Source of the DNA: Candidatus Pararuminococcus gallinarum
Lineage (GTDB): Bacteria > Bacillota > Clostridia > Oscillospirales > Ruminococcaceae
Length of the DNA: 34,070 nucleotides
NCBI GenBank assembly: GCA_904419775.1
Contig: CAJFSX010000013.1
Location: 1-34,070, forward strand
Reading direction: 5' to 3'
The position numbers and the translations under genes were made by a program. Below are positions 1 to 7,120 of this stretch, one piece after another. Numbering within the stretch: the stretch's first letter is position 1; every line of letters begins with the position of its first letter. The notes under the pieces were generated by a model. That model was given only the letters and a program-made list of their open reading frames with translations. It made no database searches and was not told the DNA's origin.

Positions 1-52
1 CTTTCGGCACCGGCATTGATTCAAATAGATACTTTTCCGTTTTTTCCTCCAT
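1..52 (-). CDS. Probable MATE-family efflux transporter, N-terminal fragment
   Basis: Only the first 17 codons lie in the window; the gene continues beyond the left edge. Read on the minus strand from the ATG at 52 it gives MEEKTEKYLFESMPVPK. The 'LFE-MPVPK' stretch just before the first membrane helix is typical of clostridial MATE (multidrug and toxin extrusion) transporters, which export cationic drugs or metabolites using a Na+ or H+ gradient. A purine-rich AGAGGGG lies about 11 bases upstream of the ATG. The call rests on this short N-terminus only, so the family is likely but not secure. It is co-directional with the lipoprotein cluster upstream but separated from it by a hairpin at 94-129. 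Confidence 0.55.
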   Translation of the reverse strand, partial: MEEKTEKYLFESMPVPK

Positions 53-93
53 AGCTTGTACAACCCCTCTTTCTGATTGCGGCAAAGAACAAA

Positions 94-129
94 GGCAAAC
101 CCCTCCCGACTGATACGGGAAGGGTTGCC
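94..129 (-). terminator. Terminator-like hairpin after the flavodoxin-hydrolase gene
   Basis: Arms at 94-108 and 116-129 pair (GGCAA-CCC-TCCCG with CGGGA-GGG-TTGCC, small bulges) around a short loop. It lies just downstream of the stop at 159 on the minus strand. The minus-strand U-run is interrupted (TTTGTTCTTTG); the plus side is T-rich too, but no plus-strand gene precedes it. Probably ends the lipoprotein operon. Confidence 0.6.
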
Positions 130-158
130 TGTTTATTTTTATATTCCCAAAGCGAATG

Positions 159-1544
159 TCAGCTTCGGCCTGAAGCGCTTTCAAAGATTCCCGACAGCCA
201 TTGATCGTAGGTGGGGATCCATCCGCCATCTGCTCCAAAGCCGTGAGGCATGTTGTCGAGTTGCAGCCGCTGTACCGAAACGCCGGCCTCTTCCGCTGCA
301 TCGGCATTGGCCAAAAACTGCTCATAGAATGGATCACGGGTACCATAGCAGTAAAAAGTAGGAGGCAGATTTCCGGACCGCAGCAATGCTACATCGGTGG
401 TTCCAACGCTCAGCCGTCCATAAAAGGAGTAGATCATACCACAGGCCGACGCGTCGGCAGAAACAGCGTCAAGGTCGTCCGGTACATAGTCTGGATCCAA
501 CGCTGTGCCGTTGACCTGCCCATCAAAATTCAGCAGCATCTCGCCGCTTAAGATCCCACCGGCGGAAAATCCCATAACAGCAATGTCCTCTTCATCTATG
601 CCATATTCACTGGCGTGGGCCCGGACAAATCGAACGGCACGGGCCAGATCCAACGCGCCTCCCTGTTGGGTATAGGGCCGCAAGCGATAGTCTACTACAA
701 AGCTCTGATATCCAAGCTGGCTTAAGGCTTCCGCTACATCTATGCCTTCCGGATGGTCGCTGCGAAACTGAAATGCTCCGCCAGGACAGATCAGGACTGC
801 ACCCTTGATCTCTGTTCCCTCTGGTACCGGGAAGCTGGTGAGATAGGGTCGGAAATCCGGGTCATCTGAGTAGTTGCCATTGTTGACAGTATACTCTGTG
901 GTGGCAGGAACATTGCCTTCCTCCCACAGATATAGGACCTGTTGAGCCTGGGGAGTTACAGCGGCAGTGACTACCGTATTGCCATCGCCGTTCTCAGGAA
1001 CAAATTTCTCGTCAGACAGCTCCAGTCCCTGGGCCCATGCTTTGATTTCCTCCTCCCCTGTGTCTTCGGAAAGCAGCAGAACCGTCTCTCCCAAAAGAGC
1101 ACCAGGCTGCAGCTGTGAAATTGCGGAGAGAATTTCATTGGAATCATTTCCATCTCCAGCTACAAAGGGGAAAATCGTTCTTGCTCCAAAATCATTCTCC
1201 CCAAGAAAATTCTGTATGGTTTCCGGCAGGGTACTGTCTTCAGCGGAAAATCCCAGCAAAACAAATTCGCAGGTAGAGAAATCTTTCTCCGTTTCTTTCT
1301 CAATGGGGAACAGATCGCCGCCTACCGTTTCCCCCAGCAGTATGGCCGCTTGCTCTAAGGCATCGCCATCCTTTGCTGGGGCGTAGGCAACAAGAATGTT
1401 GAAATGGCTTTGCTGCTGGGTAGCGCCCGCCCCATCCGAGGAAGGGGCAGCCGCTTGGGAGGAGGAGGTCTCCCGTGTTGTTCCGCATGCAGCCAGTCCA
1501 AGTATCAGGATAAAGGCCAAAAGAATGGCCAAGTTTTTTTTCAA
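159..1544 (-). CDS. Secreted lipoprotein: degenerate flavodoxin domain fused to alpha/beta-hydrolase (esterase-like)
   Basis: Predicted 461-residue lipoprotein. A TTG start at 1544 is chosen because AGAGG lies 8 bases upstream and translation then begins MKKNLAILLAF, a signal peptide ending in the lipobox LAAC (Cys20). Residues about 48-176 align by eye with the flavodoxin encoded immediately upstream (shared GGDLF, ENDF and PF segments and a similar C-terminal helix). However, the FMN phosphate loop SATGNT is replaced by APAKDG and the flavin-flanking YPIWWG by FSAEDS, so FMN binding is doubtful. Residues about 240-460 form an alpha/beta-hydrolase with an oxyanion-type CPGGAF, nucleophile elbow GFSAGG (Ser327), acid in GTRDPF (Asp404) and His434 in MPHGFG. 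This resembles the BD-FAE/acetyl-esterase group. It is last in the cluster, 20 bases after the flavodoxin stop. Substrate unknown; an extracytoplasmic ester hydrolase is inferred. Confidence 0.85.
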   Translation of the reverse strand: MKKNLAILLAFILILGLAACGTTRETSSSQAAAPSSDGAGATQQQSHFNILVAYAPAKDGDALEQAAILLGETVGGDLFPIEKETEKDFSTCEFVLLGFSAEDSTLPETIQNFLGENDFGARTIFPFVAGDGNDSNEILSAISQLQPGALLGETVLLLSEDTGEEEIKAWAQGLELSDEKFVPENGDGNTVVTAAVTPQAQQVLYLWEEGNVPATTEYTVNNGNYSDDPDFRPYLTSFPVPEGTEIKGAVLICPGGAFQFRSDHPEGIDVAEALSQLGYQSFVVDYRLRPYTQQGGALDLARAVRFVRAHASEYGIDEEDIAVMGFSAGGILSGEMLLNFDGQVNGTALDPDYVPDDLDAVSADASACGMIYSFYGRLSVGTTDVALLRSGNLPPTFYCYGTRDPFYEQFLANADAAEEAGVSVQRLQLDNMPHGFGADGGWIPTYDQWLSGIFESASGRS

Positions 1545-1563
1545 AAGTAGCGCCTCTTTTCTT

Positions 1564-2244
1564 TTATAGGCCCAGGCCATCCACCCAGGATTGCACTTCC
1601 TCTGCGCTTACATTGGAGGAGAAGCGCTGTCCTTCCAGCCAATTGCCGGTTCCGGCCATATCCGCTAACAGCTGCCCGCTTTCGCCAAGGCCAGAGCTGG
1701 TAGAGGTGCAGAAGGGGATCACTGTTTTTCCGGTAAAATCGTTGGCTTCGATAAACGTGTCTACCGGCCAGGCCGCAATGCCCCACCAAATGGGATATCC
1801 AATAAACACAGTGTCATATTCTTCCCAATTCTCGACGGTATCGGCCACAAGTTCTACATCCCGATCATCAGGATTGTCATGCTCATACACAACACGGCTG
1901 TTTGTATCATTCCAGTTAAGGTCAGCATCGGTATACGGCTCAACCGGCTCTAGTTCAAACAGGTCACCGCCCGTTGCTTCCGCAATGTAGCCTGCAGCCC
2001 CTTCTGTATTTCCGGTGGCTGAAAAATATACAACCAATGTCTTTCCGCCCTCTGTCTGCGATTCCTGAACGGATTCACTGCTTGTGGAGGCAGAAGAAGT
2101 TTCTTCCGGCTCGGAGGACTGGGATGTCTGGGGTGCTGTCGAAGTAGATGCAGAAGAACTGGAGGAATCTGGTGTTTCACTGCTGCATGAGGCAAGGCCC
2201 AGTATCATTACAAATCCCATCAATAAAGCGATTAATTTTTTCAT
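1564..2244 (-). CDS. Flavodoxin-family lipoprotein
   Basis: 226 residues. The ATG at 2244 is preferred over the in-frame ATG at 2262 because GGAG lies 8 bases before it. The signal peptide ends in LASC (Cys20, lipobox), followed by a Ser/Thr/Glu-rich linker (about 21-65) that would reach away from the membrane. A flavodoxin fold follows (about 68-226) with an intact FMN phosphate-binding loop SATGNT (75-80) and aromatic YPIWWG (150-155) expected to stack on the isoalloxazine. This matches the 'flavodoxin_4' type common in gut anaerobes. Flavodoxins are usually cytosolic one- or two-electron carriers; an exported lipid-anchored one suggests extracytoplasmic redox chemistry, with an unknown partner. 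The ribosome binding site overlaps the stop of the upstream alcohol dehydrogenase gene (stop 2259-2261), indicating translational coupling. Confidence 0.88.
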   Translation of the reverse strand: MKKLIALLMGFVMILGLASCSSETPDSSSSSASTSTAPQTSQSSEPEETSSASTSSESVQESQTEGGKTLVVYFSATGNTEGAAGYIAEATGGDLFELEPVEPYTDADLNWNDTNSRVVYEHDNPDDRDVELVADTVENWEEYDTVFIGYPIWWGIAAWPVDTFIEANDFTGKTVIPFCTSTSSGLGESGQLLADMAGTGNWLEGQRFSSNVSAEEVQSWVDGLGL

Positions 2245-2258
2245 GGTAATGTCTCCTT

Positions 2259-3428
2259 TCATTCAAAACACTCGTTAAAGATTTCCAAAATTTCTTCATG
2301 AGTCATTTTCCTGTAGCTGCCCGCTGAAATGCCGCAGGAATCGGCAATCTCGCGCAGCTGCGTTCTATCGGTAACGCCCAGCTCCCGCAAGGTGGTGGGC
2401 AGTCCGATCTCTTTGATAAAGTCTGCCAGAGCTTCCACTCCGGCCCGGGCAAGCTCTTCGTCGCTTTTCCCATTGCCATCGATTTCCCACACATTTATTG
2501 CAAAGCGGACAAATTTGGGCAGGCCCGCTTTGTAGATATGCCGGTAGTAAACTGGATGGAGCACCGCCAGGCCGCAGCCGTGATTACAGTCGGTGTAGGC
2601 TCCCAGCTGATGTTCCATATTGTGGCACTGAAAATCGCACCGCTTGCCCATTTTAATAATGCGGTTCTCCGCCATAGTGGAGTCCCACAGCAGATTGCTG
2701 CGGGCGGTGTAATCCTTTGGATTCACAATGGCGGCACGCAGATTTCGGATCACGCTTTTCATCAAAGCTTCCATGATGTCGTCGGAGACATTGTCCTCAT
2801 TGGGCTCGCTGAAATAGGTTTCCATGATGTGGCTGAGGATATCAAACCCGCCGGAAACCATCTGCTTGACCGGCACACTATAGGTATAGACGGGATCCAT
2901 TAGGGCAAAGCTGGGATTGAGTTTGGGATAATCCCTTCCAGTCTTTACTTTTTTCTCCTCGTTGGTAATGACCGCACCGCCATTGCACTCACTTCCAGTT
3001 CCCGCCACTGTGACGATAATGCCTAAGGGGAGTGGATCAACCTCGATGACTCCAGGTTTCTCCCAAAAGTCATTCCAAACGTCCCCCTCATACTTTGCTG
3101 CTAGAGATATCGCCTTACAACAGTCCATCACGCTGCCTCCGCCGACGCCGAGGATCATGTCCACATGTTGTTCCCGAGCCAGTTTTGCGCCCTTTTGCAC
3201 CTTTGCATAAGTGGGGTTTGCCATAATGCCTGAAAACTCAACGATCCTTTTCCCCGCAGCCCATAAAATGCTGGTTACCTCATCGTAGATACCGTTTGCC
3301 TTGATAGAGCCTCCCCCATAGGCCAGCATGATGGTGTGATAGGGTTCTGTCAGGCAGGAGAGGTACTCCTTTACACATCCCTTGCCAAAATAAACTTTCG
3401 TTGCATTTTGAAAGATAAAGTTATTCAT
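2259..3428 (-). CDS. Iron-containing alcohol dehydrogenase (butanol dehydrogenase/YqhD type)
   Basis: 389 residues, normal length for the BdhA/YqhD branch of group III alcohol dehydrogenases, which reduce aldehydes to alcohols with NAD(P)H. The ATG at 3428 follows GGAG by 8 bases; an in-frame TTG six bases upstream sits too close to it. The N-terminal NNFIFQNATKVYFGKG is characteristic of the branch. The dinucleotide-binding GVGGGSVMDCCKAI is present. The metal ligands expected for the family appear as Asp and His in GGFDILSHIMETYF and two His in the CHNMEHQLG to CNHGCG region. No signal peptide, so cytosolic, unlike its exported neighbours. It precedes and is coupled to the flavodoxin gene. 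It might detoxify or use an aldehyde/alcohol released by the neighbouring esterases (inference). Confidence 0.9.
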   Translation of the reverse strand: MNNFIFQNATKVYFGKGCVKEYLSCLTEPYHTIMLAYGGGSIKANGIYDEVTSILWAAGKRIVEFSGIMANPTYAKVQKGAKLAREQHVDMILGVGGGSVMDCCKAISLAAKYEGDVWNDFWEKPGVIEVDPLPLGIIVTVAGTGSECNGGAVITNEEKKVKTGRDYPKLNPSFALMDPVYTYSVPVKQMVSGGFDILSHIMETYFSEPNEDNVSDDIMEALMKSVIRNLRAAIVNPKDYTARSNLLWDSTMAENRIIKMGKRCDFQCHNMEHQLGAYTDCNHGCGLAVLHPVYYRHIYKAGLPKFVRFAINVWEIDGNGKSDEELARAGVEALADFIKEIGLPTTLRELGVTDRTQLREIADSCGISAGSYRKMTHEEILEIFNECFE

Positions 3429-3519
3429 ATACAAATCTCCTTTTTATGGATTTCCTAGTTTCCAATGGTCAATAATCAGAGGAGATACGTGTCCTATACA
3501 CTTCTGACTGTTTTTCTCC

Positions 3520-4545
3520 CTACATTTGCTCTTCCCAGAAAGCCACAGCATCATCGATCCAGCCCTCAGCTACTGTACCAGTGCCCAGACCAAAGCCGTG
3601 GCTAAGGCCAGGATAGTGGTGAAACTCTGTTGGTATGCCCAAAGAACTTAGGGCGTCGATCCTCCGCTGCATTGTCCTCCAGCTGGCGATACCGTCGTTC
3701 TCTCCCACACAGGCAAAGGTCGGTGGATCGTTTTCGGTATAATCAGAGTGGCCTGTATACTGCATGATAACGGCGCCAGGTTGCGGCAGATCCTCTCCCC
3801 CGAAGGCTCCCGGTCCATAAGATCCCAGCCAGGCTGCCATTCTTGCCCCGGCAGAACCACCCCACAGGGAGTAGCAAGTTGTATCTACTCCTAATTCCTC
3901 CGCATGGTCGAAGATAAAGCTGATGGCACGGGCCAGATCTTCGCAGGCTGTCTGGGATCCCGGACGATAAATTAACGCAAAGGCGTTATATCCGCGCTTT
4001 GATAATTCTAACGCGTGAGGAAAACTATCCTGCATGGCCCCTACATAGGCAAATCCTCCGCCGGCATTACATACAGCAAATTGTTTTCCAGCTTCTCCCC
4101 TGAAGAAAAATAGTCCTGTATCCTCTTTTTCCGGATCCTCTGCCTTCTCCTCTTCTGTGTAAATATCATAAAACACCGTTTCTCCTGCCTGAGCCCGTGC
4201 TTTAAGGTCATTGACAATTTCCACCGTCTTATCGGGGTCAATGTTGTTGTACCAGGTCAGCCGAAGCTCTCCCAGCGTATCCCCGCTGTAATAGTCGCTG
4301 TCAACGGGAAAGATCAACCGGCCATATTCTTCAAAAACCGGGTCATTGATGACATCTGTTATTTTGGAGTTAACGGTATAATATTCATCTATACTCTGTT
4401 GCGCTGTGTTCTCTCTTTCAGATTCCTGTGAAATATTTCCTGAGGTTCCGTTGTCACCGCCATTGCAATTTGTCTGACCTGTGTGACATCCAGCACAGCA
4501 CATTAGCAGGCAAAGGAGGATAAGGGTAAAAACCGTTTTTTTCAT
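3520..4545 (-). CDS. Alpha/beta-hydrolase lipoprotein (esterase-like)
   Basis: 341 residues. The signal peptide ends in the lipobox CAGC (Cys20), then a Gly/Asn/Ser/Glu-rich spacer to about residue 55. The catalytic part (about 150-341) shows an oxyanion-type NAGGGFAYVG (160-169), nucleophile elbow GGSAG (Ser231), acid in GENDG (Asp284) and His316 in LSHGFG, the order expected for alpha/beta-hydrolases of the acetyl-xylan/feruloyl-esterase-like group. Residues 57-145 form an extra N-terminal region I do not recognise. The RBS before the ATG at 4545 is poor (no GGAGG), so expression may be weak. The gene lies between the LysR terminator (4589-4620) and the alcohol dehydrogenase gene (91-base gap without an obvious terminator), so it is likely first in the lipoprotein operon. 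Substrate unknown. Confidence 0.85.
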   Translation of the reverse strand: MKKTVFTLILLCLLMCCAGCHTGQTNCNGGDNGTSGNISQESERENTAQQSIDEYYTVNSKITDVINDPVFEEYGRLIFPVDSDYYSGDTLGELRLTWYNNIDPDKTVEIVNDLKARAQAGETVFYDIYTEEEKAEDPEKEDTGLFFFRGEAGKQFAVCNAGGGFAYVGAMQDSFPHALELSKRGYNAFALIYRPGSQTACEDLARAISFIFDHAEELGVDTTCYSLWGGSAGARMAAWLGSYGPGAFGGEDLPQPGAVIMQYTGHSDYTENDPPTFACVGENDGIASWRTMQRRIDALSSLGIPTEFHHYPGLSHGFGLGTGTVAEGWIDDAVAFWEEQM

Positions 4546-4588
4546 ATTGCTCTGTCACTTTCTTTCCTGTTACCTTTGTCTTTATTAT

Positions 4589-4620
4589 AAAAAAAACGAG
4601 ACTTCCACAGAAGTCTCGTT
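4589..4620 (-). terminator. Rho-independent terminator of the lysR-type gene
   Basis: Perfect 11-bp stem (4595-4605 with 4610-4620, AACGAGACTTC) with a CACA loop; on the minus strand it runs straight into a U-run ending near 4589. It separates the regulator from the esterase gene. A TATAAT on the minus strand at 4584-4589 abuts the U-run and may be the -10 of the next operon, although its -35 (TTCTGT) is poor. Confidence 0.88.
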
Positions 4621-4656
4621 TTGTTATGGAGTATTTACTACAAGGTTAACAGTACC

Positions 4657-5559
4657 TTACGCTTTTACTACCCTTGCCACAGCCTGCAAAAATCGCTTTA
4701 CCGTAGGAGATGGATTGGGAGAATGGAGCAGGCCGAAAGGTATGGTATATCCCCAATCCACCGGCAGAATCTTGAGCAGTGGGTGGACATATCGCCAATT
4801 TTCCACTGCCATGAGGACACAGTTATTATTCTCGCATTGGTTAAATGCCGCTACATCATAAAAATCGAAATCCACAATCTGGATTTGTGGGTGGTTCTTC
4901 CAAATGTCATCCCGGAGCAGATCTACGTAATGGCTCCAATTCCTGCGCATGAGCATCAGTTTCTCTCCATATAGATCCTCCATGGAAAGCCTGTCCTTTT
5001 GTGCCAGCCTATGGTGAACAGAAACCGCGCAGCAGATGGGTTCTCTGGTAAGCTCCAGTCCTGCGCATTGTCGCAGATTCAACATGGTCTCATCAAAGAT
5101 ACCTGCTACTACATCGATGTTCTGGCCCAGATTTCCCAAGATCTCTCTCGCATTCTCAGGGGTATTATCAAAAGGAATCAGCTGAAACTTTGTGTTGGGA
5201 CAACTTTTTTGAATCTTGGGCCACAAATCCACCAGTACCTGGGCCGGTGTCATCGGTGAAGTGCCAATGCGGATAATGTTTTCACTTTCCTGCATAGCAT
5301 TTTTGGCACGTGTCACAGAATCCTTACAATACTGGATGATATATTTCGCGTCCTGATAAAGGGATTTTCCCGCATTTGTCAAGACCAGCCCCCGATGGGT
5401 GCGAACAAAAAGCTGCAAATCCAGGCTTTCTTCCAGCAGGTTGATCTGTTTGATGACCGCTGGCGGGGAAATATAGAGCTTTTCGGCGGCTTTATTAAAA
5501 CTGCCGGAATCCACTACGCAAATGAAGGTATCCAGTTGAGGATTATACATAGGAACCAC
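4657..5559 (-). CDS. LysR-family transcriptional regulator
   Basis: 300 residues, standard LysR length. A GTG start at 5559 is preferred because GGAGG ends 5 bases upstream; the ATG at 5550 is 14 bases away. The winged helix-turn-helix occupies about residues 5-64 (LDTFICVVDSGSFNKAAEKL, then SPPAVIKQI and the wing around FVRTHRGLVLT). A linker helix follows, then a periplasmic-binding-protein-like effector domain (about 92-295). Effector unknown. It sits at the head of the lipoprotein/alcohol dehydrogenase cluster, transcribed in the same direction and ended by its own terminator. LysR regulators usually control adjacent genes, so the cluster at 159-4545 is its most probable target (inference). 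Its promoter (5605-5633) overlaps the stop codon of the Rrf2-type gene. Confidence 0.92.
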   Translation of the reverse strand: MVPMYNPQLDTFICVVDSGSFNKAAEKLYISPPAVIKQINLLEESLDLQLFVRTHRGLVLTNAGKSLYQDAKYIIQYCKDSVTRAKNAMQESENIIRIGTSPMTPAQVLVDLWPKIQKSCPNTKFQLIPFDNTPENAREILGNLGQNIDVVAGIFDETMLNLRQCAGLELTREPICCAVSVHHRLAQKDRLSMEDLYGEKLMLMRRNWSHYVDLLRDDIWKNHPQIQIVDFDFYDVAAFNQCENNNCVLMAVENWRYVHPLLKILPVDWGYTIPFGLLHSPNPSPTVKRFLQAVARVVKA

Positions 5560-5604
5560 CGCTGCCTCCTTTGATTCACCTGGTCCAACGATTCTACAAA
5601 ATAT

Positions 5605-5633
5605 ATTTTAAGTTGTTTCTCTCCGGCTGTCAA
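5605..5633 (-). promoter_or_regulatory. Sigma-A promoter for the lysR-type gene
   Basis: Minus strand TTGACA (5633-5628), 17-base spacer, TAAAAT (5610-5605). The -35 contains the TGA stop of the upstream Rrf2-type gene. The transcript would begin about 5598 and leave a leader of roughly 40 bases. Confidence 0.75.
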
Positions 5634-6061
5634 ACAGGTGAGAACTCCTCATTTTTCCGGCGATAGTCATCCACCAATTCCTGGAGGGTAATTTGATCCA
5701 CCACTCTGGTCACCGCCTCCTGTACCCGGGACCAGACGGAATAGGTAACACACCGTTCCCGCCGAGGACATTCGTCGTCATCCAAACAGGCTACCGGGGT
5801 CAAGCTTCCCTCCGTTACCCGAAGAATATCTCCTACTGTGATCTGGGAGGGTTCCATCTCCAGACGGTAACCACCTTGCGCCCCCCGCGTACTTTTGACC
5901 AGCCCCGCCTTTCCCAAACGGGTAACGATCTGCTCCAAATATTTTTCACTGATTTCCTGTCTCTTTGCAATATCACGCAGGGAAACGGGTTTTCCTTCAT
6001 AAGCGAGACCCAGCTCTACCATCAGGCGCATGCCATATCTTCCCTTGGTTGAAATTTTCAT
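5630..6061 (-). CDS. Rrf2-family transcriptional regulator, IscR-like
   Basis: 143 residues. The ATG at 6061 is preceded by AAGGTGA at good spacing. The N-terminal winged helix (about 1-75; MKISTKGRYGMRLMVELGLA, ISEKYLEQI, STRGAQGGYRL) is typical of Rrf2 proteins. Three cysteines fall at 92, 98 and 104, the same positions that ligate the [2Fe-2S] cluster in E. coli IscR. The fourth ligand position, His107 in E. coli, is Tyr here within RCVTYSVW. An Fe-S-sensing role is therefore likely but the fourth ligand is uncertain; CymR-type cysteine regulators lack this triad. It is divergent from nadA, whose product needs a [4Fe-4S] cluster, and their promoters interleave, so joint control is plausible. 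There is no terminator before the lysR-type gene 70 bases downstream. Confidence 0.9.
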   Translation of the reverse strand: MKISTKGRYGMRLMVELGLAYEGKPVSLRDIAKRQEISEKYLEQIVTRLGKAGLVKSTRGAQGGYRLEMEPSQITVGDILRVTEGSLTPVACLDDDECPRRERCVTYSVWSRVQEAVTRVVDQITLQELVDDYRRKNEEFSPV

Positions 6062-6076
6062 TTCTTCACCTTCTCT

Positions 6077-6096
6077 GCCACCCCTGTTATAGTGGC
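6077..6096. repeat. Inverted repeat in the leader of the Rrf2-type gene
   Basis: GCCAC (6077-6081) and GTGGC (6092-6096) form a 20-base dyad between the Rrf2 promoter and its start codon. It could be an autoregulatory site or a small leader hairpin. Short arms, so only suggestive. Confidence 0.35.
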
Positions 6097-6100
6097 TTCC

Positions 6101-6129
6101 TTGACTTTTGGCCCATTATATCATATAAT
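6101..6129 (+). promoter_or_regulatory. Sigma-A promoter for nadA
   Basis: TTGACT (6101-6106), 17-base spacer, TATAAT (6124-6129) on the plus strand. Start would be about 6136, 60 bases before the nadA ATG. It interleaves with the divergent Rrf2 promoter: the two -10 boxes are only three bases apart. Confidence 0.82.
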
Positions 6130-6143
6130 ATTTTTCGCATCAA
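6115..6143 (-). promoter_or_regulatory. Sigma-A promoter for the Rrf2-type gene
   Basis: Minus strand TTGATG (6143-6138), 17-base spacer, TATAAT (6120-6115). The two RNA polymerases cannot occupy this and the nadA promoter together, so one bound regulator could govern both. Confidence 0.78.
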
Positions 6144-6150
6144 TAAATTC

Positions 6151-6168
6151 ATAGGAAAATTATAGGAA
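6151..6168 (+). repeat. ATAGGAA direct repeat with one-helical-turn spacing
   Basis: ATAGGAA occurs at 6151-6157 and again at 6162-6168, an 11-base period, just downstream of the expected nadA transcription start. The flanks AATTC...GAATT give weak dyad symmetry. Candidate binding site for the neighbouring Rrf2-type regulator or another NAD-pathway repressor; unproven. Confidence 0.4.
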
Positions 6169-6196
6169 TTCAGTTGAGGGGATTAGGTGACAGGTG

Positions 6197-7108
6197 ATGA
6201 TAACACAGCTCCAGGAAGAGATCTTAAAACTAAAAAAGGAAAAAAACATCGGCATTTTGGCCCACAGCTATCAATCTACCGATATTCTGGAGATTGCCGA
6301 CCTTAAAGGCGATTCCTTTGCCTTGAGTGAAAAAGCCCAGGACCTAGATTTTGATACTGTCATTATGTGCGGAGTACGTTTTATGGCTGATACGGTCAAA
6401 ATCCTCTCCCCCGAAAAAAAAGTGATCCTGGCCGCTCCGGATGCCACCTGTCCCATGGCCGAACAGATCGATCCCCAGCGAGTAATCGACTATAAAAAAG
6501 AGCATCCTGATCACACCGTAGTAGCCTACGTTAACACAACAACGGAACTCAAGGCGGTCAGTGATGTCTGTGTAACCTCTTCCAGCGCCCAGAAAATCGT
6601 AGAGCGGCTGGATGCAGAAACCATCCTATTTATCCCCGATCAAAACCTTGGCTCTTACATTCGGGAAAAAGTCCCGACAAAAAAGGTGGTATTATGGGAT
6701 GGCTATTGTCCTGTACACCATCAAATTACCGAGGAAGATGTGCTGTCCTGTAAATTGGCCCATCCCGGATGTAAGGTGCTGATGCATCCCGAATGTCCCG
6801 GAAACGCCCTCCGTTATGCAGATGTGGTGGGTTCCACTGCCGACATTATCCGTTACTGTGAAAACACATCGGAGGATGTGATCATCGGCACCGAAAAAAG
6901 CGTAGGGGATTATCTTTCTCTCTGCTATCCCCAACGCAATTTCTATCTTCTCTCCAAGAAGCTGATCTGTCCGGATATGCGTATTACCACATTGACAGAT
7001 GTCTATAAGGCGCTGATTGGTTCCGGAGGACAAGTGATTGAAATAGAAGAAAATCTCCGTCTTGCTGCGCGTCGAGCCATCGATCAAATGATCCGCCTAG
7101 GGAAATAA
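6197..7108 (+). CDS. nadA: Quinolinate synthase NadA
   Basis: 303 residues from the ATG at 6197 (AGGTGA six bases upstream; an in-frame GTG at 6194 is also possible). NadA condenses iminoaspartate with dihydroxyacetone phosphate to quinolinate in de novo NAD synthesis, using an oxygen-labile [4Fe-4S] cluster. The three cluster cysteines of the family are visible: Cys85 (DATCPMAEQ), Cys171 (GYCPVHH) and Cys258 (LICPDM). The family's substrate-contacting HSYQ (23-26) and HPEC (197-200) are also present. Length is typical. The usual partners nadB and nadC are not in the window; nadA stands alone between its own promoter and a strong terminator, divergent from an IscR-like regulator. Confidence 0.96.
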   Translation: MITQLQEEILKLKKEKNIGILAHSYQSTDILEIADLKGDSFALSEKAQDLDFDTVIMCGVRFMADTVKILSPEKKVILAAPDATCPMAEQIDPQRVIDYKKEHPDHTVVAYVNTTTELKAVSDVCVTSSSAQKIVERLDAETILFIPDQNLGSYIREKVPTKKVVLWDGYCPVHHQITEEDVLSCKLAHPGCKVLMHPECPGNALRYADVVGSTADIIRYCENTSEDVIIGTEKSVGDYLSLCYPQRNFYLLSKKLICPDMRITTLTDVYKALIGSGGQVIEIEENLRLAARRAIDQMIRLGK

Positions 7109-7120
7109 AAAATATTTAAA

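Noticed and set aside
3443-3472. TTGACC-18-CATAAA on the minus strand as a promoter for the iron alcohol dehydrogenase
   Set aside because: The implied start would fall at or inside the GGAG ribosome binding site, leaving no usable leader; the gene is more likely transcribed from upstream.
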